Shown piece by piece: positions 1-9,108 of a DNA stretch of 64,000 nt. The translations under genes and the position numbers were made by a program. The notes under the pieces were generated by a model. The model ran no database searches. It saw only the letters and a program-made list of their open reading frames with translations, and was not told the DNA's origin. Origin of the DNA: an uncultured Lachnospiraceae bacterium (GTDB lineage: Bacteria > Bacillota > Clostridia > Lachnospirales > Lachnospiraceae); the NCBI GenBank assembly GCA_947626415.1, contig CANQSA010000008.1, positions 32,612-96,611 on the forward strand, in the 5' to 3' direction. Position 1 is the first letter of the stretch. Every line of letters starts with the position of its first letter.

Positions 1-2356
1 CATAATATACCTTCAATTCATTTCCGTATAAATCCGAAAACTTCTTACACCATTCATACATTTTGGATTCCAGAATAGTCCGGCTTTCCAGATCGGAATA
101 CATCTGGGATTCCTTCGCGAATAGCCGCATTGGTCTCATCGCGTCTACAGTGGAAATATGGCTTGCCATAATTTCCGGACACTGGCTGAAGTATGCATTG
201 TATAAACTGGGATACTTCTCTTCCGCCAGCCAGAACGGTCCCGCAAAGAAGTGGCTCTGGGCATATTTAAGCGGATTCTTTTCAACAAACAGGAATACAT
301 ATTCTGTCGGTAAATAATATTCTGCTTTGCTCAGATTCCTGAGAAATGTCACCAGTTCTTCATGCCGCCCGTACTGGATCAGTGGATAGAGTTCATCGGT
401 AGGCGATACTACCGTATACGTGTTTTGCGGCAGTTCTTCAATAATGTTGTTGGTCACATCCACAGCGGCATTGTATCTGGTCAGCTCGTAGTATAAATAT
501 CCGTGCAGATTCCCGGTCACCAGGATCACAAGGTAAACCGCGATACAGCCTCCTGCGGAGATAAGCTGCAAAACCATATCTTTCTTACAGCACTGCCGAA
601 GCAGGGAAAACAGCATATCTGCCGGCATTGCCACAACCACGATCAGCAGCATATGCTCCGTGGAGCACAGACGGGAACCGGCGATCAGTTCAGGCAGTCC
701 GATAAACGGCGCGGCATACAGGATCATAAAAACAACCGAAGCGCAGACCATAGGCGGATAACCGTCAAAATAATTACCCGGGATCGTACTTCTGGCTTTT
801 CCCCTGCACAGGATCCCGTGAATGCAGCGGTAAACAAACCAGAGAATGAGTGCCAGCCCGGATAAAACCACTAGTCCTACAGCCCGGCTCTGTTCGTACA
901 GCGTTCTATAGCCAAATTTATAGATTCCGGTCAGCTTGTCCCCTGCAAACTTCCACACTTTTCCCAGGAATTCTTTTCCTTTGTCAAACAGGGACTTCTC
1001 CGGAACCGTCACCCCACCGGTCTGTCCGGGCGTACTCTGGGCGCCAGTCTCTCCCGACGGACTTGTGGGAGTCTGTGTCTGGCCGAACGACTGATTCTGA
1101 TTCTGGTTCTGATTCTGTGCCTGCTGGGTTCTTCCTTCTTCCGTCCCGGTTCCTTCTATGACGCTCATCGCCCAGCCGATGGAACCCTGAAACGGGATTC
1201 CCGAAATCAGAGCGCAGGCCATTGGCGTAGCCGCTACGATAATTCCGCCGAAAGCGGCCGCCAGCAGCGGCACAAAATGTTCTTTGCTGAAAATGCTGCG
1301 CAGCTGAAACAAGGCAAACAACAGACAGAGGAAAAACGCCATAATCGTAGTATAAAAATGAACTGCAAAAGATGCTGTCAGAGAAGCGGCAAACAAAAAC
1401 AAATCCTCATTCCACACCCAGAGCCTGCGCAGTTTTGTCCTTGGTTCTCCGCGCTTTCGCTTGTATTTTCCATGCCTTCCCTTCAAATAACGGAATAAGA
1501 ACAGGGCGCATAAAAACTGTGTATATAGCCCGTACTCCTGTGGCAACGTCCACTGCAGACGGGACATACTGAATACCTCGTCAATACAATTCAGATCTAT
1601 AGTCAGGAAAATCACCAGCACCAGAATCGGCGTATATCTCCAGCGAAATATTTCCTTCATCAGACAGTACGCGGACAGCAAAAAGACAAGGGAATGAATA
1701 CCTCCCAGAAACAGCAGACAACTGTAAAGCCGAATACCTGATGTCATATGCATCAGATACACGACGCAATGCATACCCTCCGGATATACACCGGCCTGGA
1801 ATACCTCTCCCTGCATCAGTCCATAGATCCAGGCGTGATGTACATACATATCGCCGAATCCGTAAGAATAATCCTGCAATGCCCCATAACTGAAATAAAA
1901 GACGCCGTAAGCCAGGACGACAAAAAGCAGTCCATACTCCAGCATTTTGCCATGCAGACTCCGCCACGCTGTCCGGATCCCAAGAATCATCTGCTGTTTC
2001 AGCGCACGGACTGTTCTTAAAAAGAACTGTTTTAAGCCATAGGTTCCTGCCAACAGCTTCTGCAGTCCTTTTTTCTGATTTTTTTTCAAAAACAGTTTTT
2101 CCCTGATACTGTAAAGCAGCGTTCCGTATAACACCAGATTAATGGTCCACACATTCAGTATATGCAATAATCCAAAACCCAGGACTACCGTGTTAATAAT
2201 GACCACCTGAACAGTTACACAAAAGCAGAATCGAAACGTTCTGCTTTTTTTACGCAGATAACTCCGAAAAATAACAGAAGGCCAAACAAACATTATAAAA
2301 AGATAAAACAATAATACTTTTGTAAATTCGAATATCCAATATAACGTAGTCATCAT
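1..2356 (-). CDS. Large polytopic membrane protein, possible GT-C-like, 3' end cut by window edge
   Basis: An open frame runs from ATG at 2356 (a second ATG at 2353) to the left edge without a stop, about 785 codons. GGGAG lies just upstream. The N-terminal half has many hydrophobic segments (about 10-30, 45-65, 140-160 and several later). After the segment near 140-160 comes an outside loop with an acidic Gly-Asp-Met pair at 168-170 followed by His-His, the place where GT-C glycosyltransferases carry catalytic acids. A Gln/Asn repeat and Pro/Thr/Ser-rich stretch lies near residues 405-445. The last 150 residues seen look soluble. It is the last visible gene of the Pel-type operon, 20 bp after the DUF4874 gene. 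The GT-C reading is inference; I do not recognise the family. Confidence 0.75.
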   Translation of the reverse strand, partial: MMTTLYWIFEFTKVLLFYLFIMFVWPSVIFRSYLRKKSRTFRFCFCVTVQVVIINTVVLGFGLLHILNVWTINLVLYGTLLYSIREKLFLKKNQKKGLQKLLAGTYGLKQFFLRTVRALKQQMILGIRTAWRSLHGKMLEYGLLFVVLAYGVFYFSYGALQDYSYGFGDMYVHHAWIYGLMQGEVFQAGVYPEGMHCVVYLMHMTSGIRLYSCLLFLGGIHSLVFLLSAYCLMKEIFRWRYTPILVLVIFLTIDLNCIDEVFSMSRLQWTLPQEYGLYTQFLCALFLFRYLKGRHGKYKRKRGEPRTKLRRLWVWNEDLFLFAASLTASFAVHFYTTIMAFFLCLLFALFQLRSIFSKEHFVPLLAAAFGGIIVAATPMACALISGIPFQGSIGWAMSVIEGTGTEEGRTQQAQNQNQNQNQSFGQTQTPTSPSGETGAQSTPGQTGGVTVPEKSLFDKGKEFLGKVWKFAGDKLTGIYKFGYRTLYEQSRAVGLVVLSGLALILWFVYRCIHGILCRGKARSTIPGNYFDGYPPMVCASVVFMILYAAPFIGLPELIAGSRLCSTEHMLLIVVVAMPADMLFSLLRQCCKKDMVLQLISAGGCIAVYLVILVTGNLHGYLYYELTRYNAAVDVTNNIIEELPQNTYTVVSPTDELYPLIQYGRHEELVTFLRNLSKAEYYLPTEYVFLFVEKNPLKYAQSHFFAGPFWLAEEKYPSLYNAYFSQCPEIMASHISTVDAMRPMRLFAKESQMYSDLESRTILESKMYEWCKKFSDLYGNELKVYY

Positions 2357-2376
2357 TTAACTCCCTGTGCCTGCAA

Positions 2377-3693
2377 TTATCTCTTCCTGTAAAACTCTCC
2401 CAGCAGCAGTCTGCCGTTACATTCCATTGTATTAGCAGTCCGGATCAACTTTCCATCCTGCTTCCGGTTCAAAGATAAATAAAGTTTCCCCTCTTTCGGA
2501 GAGATCACATGGCTTTGACGGATTACCGCGCCACTGACCCAGTTCCGCGCATCCCAGTCTGTCAGTTCTCTGGTCTCCCGGCCATCCGGTTCTTTCCACA
2601 CCAGATATACCTCTGCTTCCTGATACAGATTTGCAAATCCCACATTTTCTATGGAAAGGACAAGCTGATACTGCTCTTTCCTCAAACGGGAAATCTCCGC
2701 ATCCCGAATGCAGAACCGATACCCCAGATGCCGTCCGATATAGTCGAATCCGTTCATCCCATCCCAAGGTCCGTTTTCTTTCCACGTACAGATTCTCCAT
2801 ATGTTAAGCAGTCTTCTGTCATGCATCCTGTTTAAATACGTAATATGCATTTTGGAAAGTCTTTCTTTTGCCGCCTGAAGCAGCTGATCTGAGTCCGTCT
2901 GCTCCTGCCCGTCTTCCAATACAACCTCGCCGCCGTTTGGCACATACCGGCAGAGTACGTCTTCAAAATCCAGCTCATCCCCGGTTTCCCACGCATCCCA
3001 CCAGCCTGCATTTTCTTTTGCCCGTACACCAAACGTGCCCAAATCGGTATGGGAACCCAGAATCCCGTCATCAAACAATCCCGCCTGGATCCGGAAGGAC
3101 GGCTTTGAATAAATCTGCCTGGTCTGAAGCTGCCGCCAGTACATGGGTCTTCGTACCGCGAGAAACGGTCTTCCGTTTGTACGGCTTTCAAAAATAGAAT
3201 ACAATTCCCGCAGATGATCACGGGACAAAAATCTGGAGGTATGCATCTCACCCCAGCTTCCTAACAGCATCCCCTGATATACCAGAATGTTGTCTGAAAA
3301 CAGGGCAGTCAGACCAGCGATCTGTTCAAAGTGAGTTTTTACCAGCGAGAAGGACTCCGGCTCCTGCTTCAACCCGTTTCCTTCCCGGTCATAAACAATG
3401 CGCAGAATGATATCTTTCCCACATTCCGCAAAAAACCGCAGGATTTCTCTGATATGTAAAATACCCGGTCCGTCGATCTCCCGTTCCCGATAGAAACCGA
3501 TATCCACAATGATCAGAACCAGGCTGTCCTCGGGTCGCATAGAGGATCCTGTTTCCGTAAAGTCCGGTGTTTGTTCTGCTCGAAAAGGAAAGATCTCATA
3601 CCAGCCTCTTGCCGGATTGACCAATTCCTCCGTAGATTCGGAAAACTCTCCCGGTTCAAATCTCCATACGTTTTGTCTAAACAGGTTTATCAT
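2377..3693 (-). CDS. DUF4874/DUF4832 domain protein, putative glycoside-hydrolase-like
   Basis: 438 residues. The N-terminal Asn-Pro-Ala-Arg-Gly-Trp-Tyr motif is typical of the DUF4874 domain, followed by a TIM-barrel-like half and a C-terminal beta-rich part resembling DUF4832. These domains usually occur together and are suspected carbohydrate-active enzymes; the reaction is unknown. No clear signal peptide is visible, which is odd for a wall or matrix enzyme. The start is uncertain: ATG at 3693 (GGGTG just upstream) or ATG at 3708; both lie inside the end of the upstream GT2 gene, so translation is probably coupled. By position it may be the hydrolase partner that PelA supplies in Gram-negative Pel loci; that is inference. 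Confidence 0.65.
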   Translation of the reverse strand: MINLFRQNVWRFEPGEFSESTEELVNPARGWYEIFPFRAEQTPDFTETGSSMRPEDSLVLIIVDIGFYREREIDGPGILHIREILRFFAECGKDIILRIVYDREGNGLKQEPESFSLVKTHFEQIAGLTALFSDNILVYQGMLLGSWGEMHTSRFLSRDHLRELYSIFESRTNGRPFLAVRRPMYWRQLQTRQIYSKPSFRIQAGLFDDGILGSHTDLGTFGVRAKENAGWWDAWETGDELDFEDVLCRYVPNGGEVVLEDGQEQTDSDQLLQAAKERLSKMHITYLNRMHDRRLLNIWRICTWKENGPWDGMNGFDYIGRHLGYRFCIRDAEISRLRKEQYQLVLSIENVGFANLYQEAEVYLVWKEPDGRETRELTDWDARNWVSGAVIRQSHVISPKEGKLYLSLNRKQDGKLIRTANTMECNGRLLLGEFYRKR

Positions 3694-4453
3694 CTGACAC
3701 ACCCACATCTATTTTCAAAATCTTAACGCGGATTAAAATCGCTATAATGGAAAATACCATTCGGAACATATAGATAACCGGTTTCAGGCCGGAGTGCATA
3801 CTGGTGCCCTGCATCCGCAGATGCATGACGGCCGGAATTTCTTTCAGCCGGTATCCCAGCAATGTCATCTGCATGATCATGTTGGCATCCGGATATTTGT
3901 CATCGAAATGATTGTATTTGGAGTAGAATAAAACAGCCCTTCTGCTTAATCCCTGTAAACCGGTAGTGGGATCGGTAAATCGCTGCCCGGTTCCCCAATA
4001 GATCATTTTCTTAAACAATCCCATGGCGAATTTTTTCACCGCGGACACTGGATATTTCGGGCTTCCCTCCATAAACCGGGACCCAAGGACAATGTCCGGA
4101 CATAAGCCTTTTTCATCCGGCGTCGTTAATGCTTCATACAGATTTTTAATATTGCAGACATCATGCTGTCCGTCTGCGTCCATTTGAATCACATATTTGT
4201 AATGCCTTCTGATCGCATATTTATATCCCAGTTGTAACCCGCTTCCGTATCCAAGATTGAATACATGGGACACCACTTCATGCCCGTGTTGTTTCACGAT
4301 CCAGTTCGTATCATCAGAAGAAGCATCATTCATAACCAACACATCCGCAAATGCCGCAATATCCGGATTTTCAATCTGCTCCAATACTGCTGCGATATTT
4401 GCCGCCTCATTATACGCGGGGATAATAATCAGTACTTCTTTTTTTTCTTTCAT
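3677..4453 (-). CDS. Glycosyltransferase family 2, DPM1-like
   Basis: 258 residues. Starts with the GT2 signature of a short beta strand and Pro-Ala-Tyr-Asn-Glu, then an Asn-Asp-Ala-Ser-Ser-Asp-Asp nucleotide-binding motif near 43-49 and the metal-binding Asp-Ala-Asp-Gly-Gln-His near 93-98. This matches the polyprenyl-phosphate mannosyl/glucosyl transferase branch (DPM1-like). The last 40 residues include a hydrophobic stretch that could anchor it to the membrane. Such enzymes load a sugar from a nucleotide donor onto a lipid carrier, which GT-C membrane proteins then use; the large membrane protein two genes downstream would be a natural partner. The substrate cannot be read from sequence. 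Confidence 0.85.
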   Translation of the reverse strand: MKEKKEVLIIIPAYNEAANIAAVLEQIENPDIAAFADVLVMNDASSDDTNWIVKQHGHEVVSHVFNLGYGSGLQLGYKYAIRRHYKYVIQMDADGQHDVCNIKNLYEALTTPDEKGLCPDIVLGSRFMEGSPKYPVSAVKKFAMGLFKKMIYWGTGQRFTDPTTGLQGLSRRAVLFYSKYNHFDDKYPDANMIMQMTLLGYRLKEIPAVMHLRMQGTSMHSGLKPVIYMFRMVFSIIAILIRVKILKIDVGVSDDKPV

Positions 4454-4495
4454 ATCCGTCTCCGTTTCTATGCTTCTTGCTTTCCGTTCTTTTGT

Positions 4496-5704
4496 TTAAT
4501 CCGAGATCAGCGAAAGCAGCTTATTGATTTCCGAGCGATTCATGATCTGTTTCTGTGCCGCCGCATCTCCCAGCCGTTTCCGTTTTTCATCATCCTGCAG
4601 CAATTCCAAAACTCCGTCCCGGATGCTCTCCGGCGTCAGTTCACACATCAGACCGTCTTCGCCGTCTACAACCTGCTCCCGGTTCCCGCTGCAATTGGAG
4701 ACCAGAATCGGGCATCCCAGTGTCTGCGCCTCCTGAATTGCGATGCTTTTTCCTTCATACCGGGTACAGTGCACATATAGATCTGTCTGCGCGAAATAGG
4801 GATAAGGGTTGTCCGTCGCGCCGGGCAGCAGGAAATCTTCTTCCAGTCCGAGCCGCCTGATCTGCGCTTCCAGTTTTTCCCGTTCATCGCCTTCTCCCAG
4901 CACATACCAGCGGGCTTTCACGCCGGCGTCCTTGATCAGCTTCATGGCGTCTATGGACACCTCATATGCTTTCTGCGGATTCAGCCTTCCCACGGTCAGA
5001 ATCCGCTTTCCCGCATAGCCGTCTGTAAATCCGCCCTTCTTCTTCGCTTTCTTCCGGATCGCCTCCTGGTTGATCAGGTTCTGGAAAGTATCAGTCCGGT
5101 CCGCGCATTCCGGATAAACAGAAAGAAAATGCTCTTTCACTTCTCCCGATACGCCAAAGATCCGGTCATATTTCAGATAGCAGTCCTGATCCAGTTCCCG
5201 GTTATATCCGGCAAGGTTGTAATCGATATGAATAAAAGCGGCTTTCCTGTCCGCGTCTATGTAATCCGCTACATAATATGCGGAACCGCCTTCCAGATAA
5301 GCGACTGCCAGATCGAAATGTTCCCGGATCCGCGGCGCGCCTACGGCCGCTACCCGCCAGAGCAGTTTATCAGTCAGGATCTTCCCCTGTTTCTTCATTT
5401 TCAGGAAATGCTTCACCAGATACGGCAGTTCCCGGATCACCGCCCCGCGGCTGAGCATCGCTCTCAGCACATGCCGTTTTAAATGTTGTTTCCCCTGCTC
5501 TGTCAGAATCGGACAGGCGTCATAATGCTTGTTTAACAGACGGACATGGGCAGGCAGTTCTTTCACCATATCGCCCTGTCCCAGCAAAACCAGCAGCGAA
5601 ACCTCATATTGCTCCGGACTGAGATTGCGCAGTAGTTCCATCAGAGCAACCTCCGCCCCCGCGTGTCCCAGCGTATTGATCACAAACAATATCTTTTTTT
5701 TCAT
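4496..5704 (-). CDS. Glycosyltransferase family 4
   Basis: 402 residues with two Rossmann-like halves. The N-terminal half opens with a hydrophobic strand and a Gly-His-Ala-Gly-Ala-Glu loop. The C-terminal half has the Val-Gly-Arg-Leu strand near 235 and the GT4 E-x7-E motif (Glu-Gly-Lys-Ser to Gln-Glu) near 317-325, which holds the nucleotide sugar. It is a retaining, cytoplasmic, probably membrane-associated transferase. It starts 9 bp after the DUF2304 gene in the Pel operon. Classical Pel loci have one transferase (PelF), so this gene and the GT2 next to it suggest an added sugar, branch or separate glycan. Donor and acceptor are unknown. Confidence 0.88.
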   Translation of the reverse strand: MKKKILFVINTLGHAGAEVALMELLRNLSPEQYEVSLLVLLGQGDMVKELPAHVRLLNKHYDACPILTEQGKQHLKRHVLRAMLSRGAVIRELPYLVKHFLKMKKQGKILTDKLLWRVAAVGAPRIREHFDLAVAYLEGGSAYYVADYIDADRKAAFIHIDYNLAGYNRELDQDCYLKYDRIFGVSGEVKEHFLSVYPECADRTDTFQNLINQEAIRKKAKKKGGFTDGYAGKRILTVGRLNPQKAYEVSIDAMKLIKDAGVKARWYVLGEGDEREKLEAQIRRLGLEEDFLLPGATDNPYPYFAQTDLYVHCTRYEGKSIAIQEAQTLGCPILVSNCSGNREQVVDGEDGLMCELTPESIRDGVLELLQDDEKRKRLGDAAAQKQIMNRSEINKLLSLISD

Positions 5705-5713
5705 AACGCCCTG

Positions 5714-6094
5714 CTACTCCTTTTGATTTTGTTTTTCCAGACGGTTCAGCCTTTCCATGATCTGCTCATTCTCCTGATTCAGCAAAGATACATGCATGGC
5801 CAGCTCCCGGTTTCTGCGCATCAGCTTAGAAACAACCAGGCTCAGCGCATAGAGCCCCCAGATCACTCCGTACAGCGCAAACAATAGAAGGATCAAACCC
5901 TTTAAACTGATATAATGGTTCAGCTCCGACGGATGGAGCAGGCAGCCTGCCAGAATCAGCAGCACCGCAAACAGCCCCCACGCCAGGCAAAAGCTTTCCG
6001 TCAGCTTTCTGCGCGCCAGCGACAGCAGGATCAGAAGCAGAAGCGCCACTCCTGTAATAATCATAATTACGCATAATAATGTTCCAATTGTCAT
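5714..6094 (-). CDS. DUF2304 small membrane protein
   Basis: 126 residues: three hydrophobic segments (about 3-25, 37-55 and 66-88) followed by a charged helix (about 92-126) that looks like a coiled coil. This is the pattern of DUF2304 proteins, which sit beside glycosyltransferases in polysaccharide loci and whose function is unknown. The ATG overlaps the pelG stop codon as TAATG, so the two are translationally coupled. It may act as a membrane platform for the GT4 or GT2 encoded just downstream; this is inference. Confidence 0.75.
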   Translation of the reverse strand: MTIGTLLCVIMIITGVALLLLILLSLARRKLTESFCLAWGLFAVLLILAGCLLHPSELNHYISLKGLILLLFALYGVIWGLYALSLVVSKLMRRNRELAMHVSLLNQENEQIMERLNRLEKQNQKE

Positions 6095-7572
6095 TATGCC
6101 ACCTCCTGGTTTTCTTTTGCCGGTTTATCTTCTTCATACCGGTTAAATACCTGATCTGAAGGCCGTCCTCCGCGCCCCTTCTTTAAAATACTTCCTTCAC
6201 AGAATATATGCACATCCAGATTCTTTTCCAGCCACCGCAGCCGCTTATAGGCGACCGTCCAGCCCAGCAGGGAACCGAATACCACTCCGATCCCGTACCA
6301 GATCACAGGGAGAAAGGTCGCCACGATACTTCCCACCAGCGTTCCCAGACAGAACAACGCCGTTGTCACCAGGGCTCCGGACAAGTCATTAAAATAATAC
6401 AGGAACAGAATCGCCGAATACATCAGGAACAGGATAAAATATCCCGCTGCCAGACAGGGATAGATCTGCAGGACCATCCCGCCAAAACCGAACATCGGAA
6501 GAAAGACCATACAGAGCAGATATACCACAACTGAAACAATGAACTGAATACGCAGCAGGTTCATCAGCTCCTCCGCAAGCTGACGGAACATCCGGCTCTT
6601 CGTGTTCTCAATATCCATTCCCCGTCCGCCGATCACGGCCTCCGAATACGCCTTATATCGTTCGTGAAAATGCATCTCGATCCTGGAGATAAAAATGATC
6701 GTAGCGGAAATGTTGGTAAACATGGCAATACAGGTTGCCATATCATAGGCATTCATACTGACAAAGCTCTTCGCGACAATGGTGTGCATATCCGTCGTCC
6801 AAAATACAAAATTATGAATATATAATCCTAAAATATATAAAAAGTTAATAGCGACCAGTTTCCAGTATTTTTTGAAGTAATTCCATACCGCTCTGTATTT
6901 TCCGCTGTTAACCCGGAAATAGGAACGGACGATCGCCAGTTCCAGACAGGCGATCAGCCAAAAGCCCACATCCAGCGATACCAGCATGGCAATGGTGATC
7001 TCCCAGTGAAATACCCATACCAGTAAAAATGACAGCAGCACAGTCACGATCATTCCGATCAGAAAGAAAAACGATATTTTCTTATAGTCTTTGGTAATGG
7101 ACAGATACAGCATGGAATAGAAGACCAGGATCAGCGCGATAAATCCGCAGTATCCCGCAAACACATATCCGATTGCCACCTGTCCTACAATGTACTCGTG
7201 AATGCAGAACGGAATGCCCAGCAGACAGCCAAATACGATGTTCATGATCAGCCCCAGGTTAAAGCAGGGAATGATGTCCTCATATGTTTCATTATAGATA
7301 ATGTCCGACATATATTTAGACAATACCGCGTTAAATGGAGACGCCGACAACAGGGAAAAAATGAAAATGTACAGCACCGTGCTGGCAAACAGTTCCCTGG
7401 ACGCATATCCGACCTTGGAAAATCCGAGAAAATACTGCATCACCATGATCGCGCCGATTACCAGAAACATGGGGGCAACCGTAATCATCGTACTGTAACC
7501 GAATCCGACCAGATTGGTGGTGATGGTATTTTTGGAATAAATCTTATTCAGGCTTACGCCGATTCCTGCCAT
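6094..7572 (-). CDS. pelG: PelG-like exopolysaccharide transporter
   Basis: 492 residues, about twelve hydrophobic segments, in the MOP/Wzx-like superfamily. The N-terminus (Gly-Ile-Gly, then Ser-Lys-Asn-Thr) and overall arrangement match PelG, the inner-membrane part of the Pel export machine that works with PelF, PelD and PelE. I chose ATG at 7572 because AAAGGAGG lies 7 bases upstream and because family members begin here; a longer frame to 7638 has no support. The start lies 29 bp inside the end of pelF, so the two are coupled. The cytoplasmic C-terminal tail is basic. Confidence 0.9.
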   Translation of the reverse strand: MAGIGVSLNKIYSKNTITTNLVGFGYSTMITVAPMFLVIGAIMVMQYFLGFSKVGYASRELFASTVLYIFIFSLLSASPFNAVLSKYMSDIIYNETYEDIIPCFNLGLIMNIVFGCLLGIPFCIHEYIVGQVAIGYVFAGYCGFIALILVFYSMLYLSITKDYKKISFFFLIGMIVTVLLSFLLVWVFHWEITIAMLVSLDVGFWLIACLELAIVRSYFRVNSGKYRAVWNYFKKYWKLVAINFLYILGLYIHNFVFWTTDMHTIVAKSFVSMNAYDMATCIAMFTNISATIIFISRIEMHFHERYKAYSEAVIGGRGMDIENTKSRMFRQLAEELMNLLRIQFIVSVVVYLLCMVFLPMFGFGGMVLQIYPCLAAGYFILFLMYSAILFLYYFNDLSGALVTTALFCLGTLVGSIVATFLPVIWYGIGVVFGSLLGWTVAYKRLRWLEKNLDVHIFCEGSILKKGRGGRPSDQVFNRYEEDKPAKENQEVA

Positions 7573-9067
7573 TTGAATCCTCCTTTCCGTAAACCGTAAA
7601 CGGCTCCTCTGTCCACTCGATATTCTGCTTCGCGGCAAAATCCTTGTAGATATTCCGATATACTTCCTGCATATCCTCGATCCGGTATTTCGCCATCAGA
7701 CGCCGATACCCGTTTTCTCCCATCTGCAAACGCCCTCTGGTATCCAGCGCCATTTCGATCATGGCGGTCGTGATCTCCTGCAGGTTCATAATGTGAGTCA
7801 GAATGCCCGCCGGTCCAAAATCGTCGCCTTCTTCTCCGTAGATCAGACCTCTGCAGTTCCCCACATCAGTCGCGATCACCGGTTTATGCGCCGCGTAGCT
7901 TTCCAATATGGTAAGCGGCTGCCCTTCGCTGATACTGGTCAGAATGGTAAAATCCATCCGTCCCAGATACTCCCGGACATCGATCCGCCCTGTAAATTCT
8001 ATATCGGCAGCATGCAGAGTCTCTACCAGATCAAAACACTCCTGCGCATATTCTTCATCTTCATCACAGGGACCCATGATCCACAGTTTCAGCTTGGGCA
8101 CTTCCTTTTTCGCGAACGCGAACGCCTGAATCATGGTTTTCACATCTTTGATCGGCGTAACACGCAGGACAGCGCCCACATTGATCATATCCGCATCTTC
8201 TTCCGTCTTGCCGGGCAGATTCTCCAGCCGTTTTGTATCGATCCCGTTGGGCGTCACCATTGTTTTGGCTGCAGGACAGCCCAGATCCAACTGCAGTTCC
8301 CTGGCCCGCTCATACAGGCTGGTCACCAGGTCGGCCCGGTCATAGGCCAGCTTTGACATCTTTTTAAACTGATCGATCCAGATATTTTTATAAATACCGG
8401 CAACCCAGGTTGCCTTCAGCAATTCCTCTTCCCGTTCTCTGGTGTAGATCCCGTGTTCAGAAATCAGCACACTGCTGCCATGAAAAAACTTCGCCATACA
8501 TCCCAGTACACCGGCATACCCGGTCGCTACACAGTGGTACAGATCCGCTTGCGGAACGTCCATTTTCATCACAAAGCAAAACGGCAGATAAATGGAACGC
8601 AGCGTCCACAGAAAATCCGAAAATACAATCTGCGGATACAGCAGATCGTAACATTCCCTTGCGGCGTTTAAAAAGTCGGCCCCCATGATAAAGTCGTCAA
8701 TGGAAAACTCATTGTCGTGAAACATCTGGAACAGCGTATCCCAGTCCACCTTCTGATTTAAGATCATGCTTCGTACCGCACGGTACTGCTGTTTATTTAA
8801 ACTGGTCCGCTGTCCCCGCTTCTTCGTATGCCCCCAGTCCAGATCGTTCAGATATACTTCATAGACAGCCGTAACATTCTCTGGCAACTCATAGGTGAAC
8901 TTTCCTCGCATCGAACGGTCTGCCACAATACCGAGCACAATAAATTCCAGATTGGGAAAAGACTTGATCATACTGTTGATCCAGCTGGATACGCCACCCA
9001 CCACATAAGGATAGCATCCTTCTGCGACAATGCATATTTTCATATGGTCTTCTTCCTTCTTCTTCAT
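7544..9067 (-). CDS. pelF: PelF-like GT4 glycosyltransferase (Pel polymerase)
   Basis: 507 residues. The start region carries the PelF hallmark: a short strand, then Glu-Gly-Cys-Tyr-Pro-Tyr-Val-Val-Gly-Gly-Val-Ser-Ser-Trp. The GT4 E-x7-E motif (Glu-Gly-Gln-Pro to Leu-Glu) lies near residues 385-393. PelF is the cytosolic transferase that builds the Pel chain; the known polymer is rich in N-acetylgalactosamine and galactosamine. ATG at 9067 has AAGAGGT at normal distance; ATG at 9043, the usual PelF start, is a good alternative. Neighbours pelG downstream and the DUF2194, pelE-like and pelD-like genes upstream support the call. Confidence 0.92.
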   Translation of the reverse strand: MKKKEEDHMKICIVAEGCYPYVVGGVSSWINSMIKSFPNLEFIVLGIVADRSMRGKFTYELPENVTAVYEVYLNDLDWGHTKKRGQRTSLNKQQYRAVRSMILNQKVDWDTLFQMFHDNEFSIDDFIMGADFLNAARECYDLLYPQIVFSDFLWTLRSIYLPFCFVMKMDVPQADLYHCVATGYAGVLGCMAKFFHGSSVLISEHGIYTREREEELLKATWVAGIYKNIWIDQFKKMSKLAYDRADLVTSLYERARELQLDLGCPAAKTMVTPNGIDTKRLENLPGKTEEDADMINVGAVLRVTPIKDVKTMIQAFAFAKKEVPKLKLWIMGPCDEDEEYAQECFDLVETLHAADIEFTGRIDVREYLGRMDFTILTSISEGQPLTILESYAAHKPVIATDVGNCRGLIYGEEGDDFGPAGILTHIMNLQEITTAMIEMALDTRGRLQMGENGYRRLMAKYRIEDMQEVYRNIYKDFAAKQNIEWTEEPFTVYGKEDSNGRNRRKPE

Positions 9068-9108
9068 AGACTTACCTCTTTCCCGTCATACGGCTTGCTC
9101 TCTTATGC

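Noticed and set aside
1581..1967. Minus-strand 128-codon frame as a gene
   Set aside because: It lies in another frame of the large membrane protein, has no ribosome site and an Arg/Cys-rich shadow-like composition.
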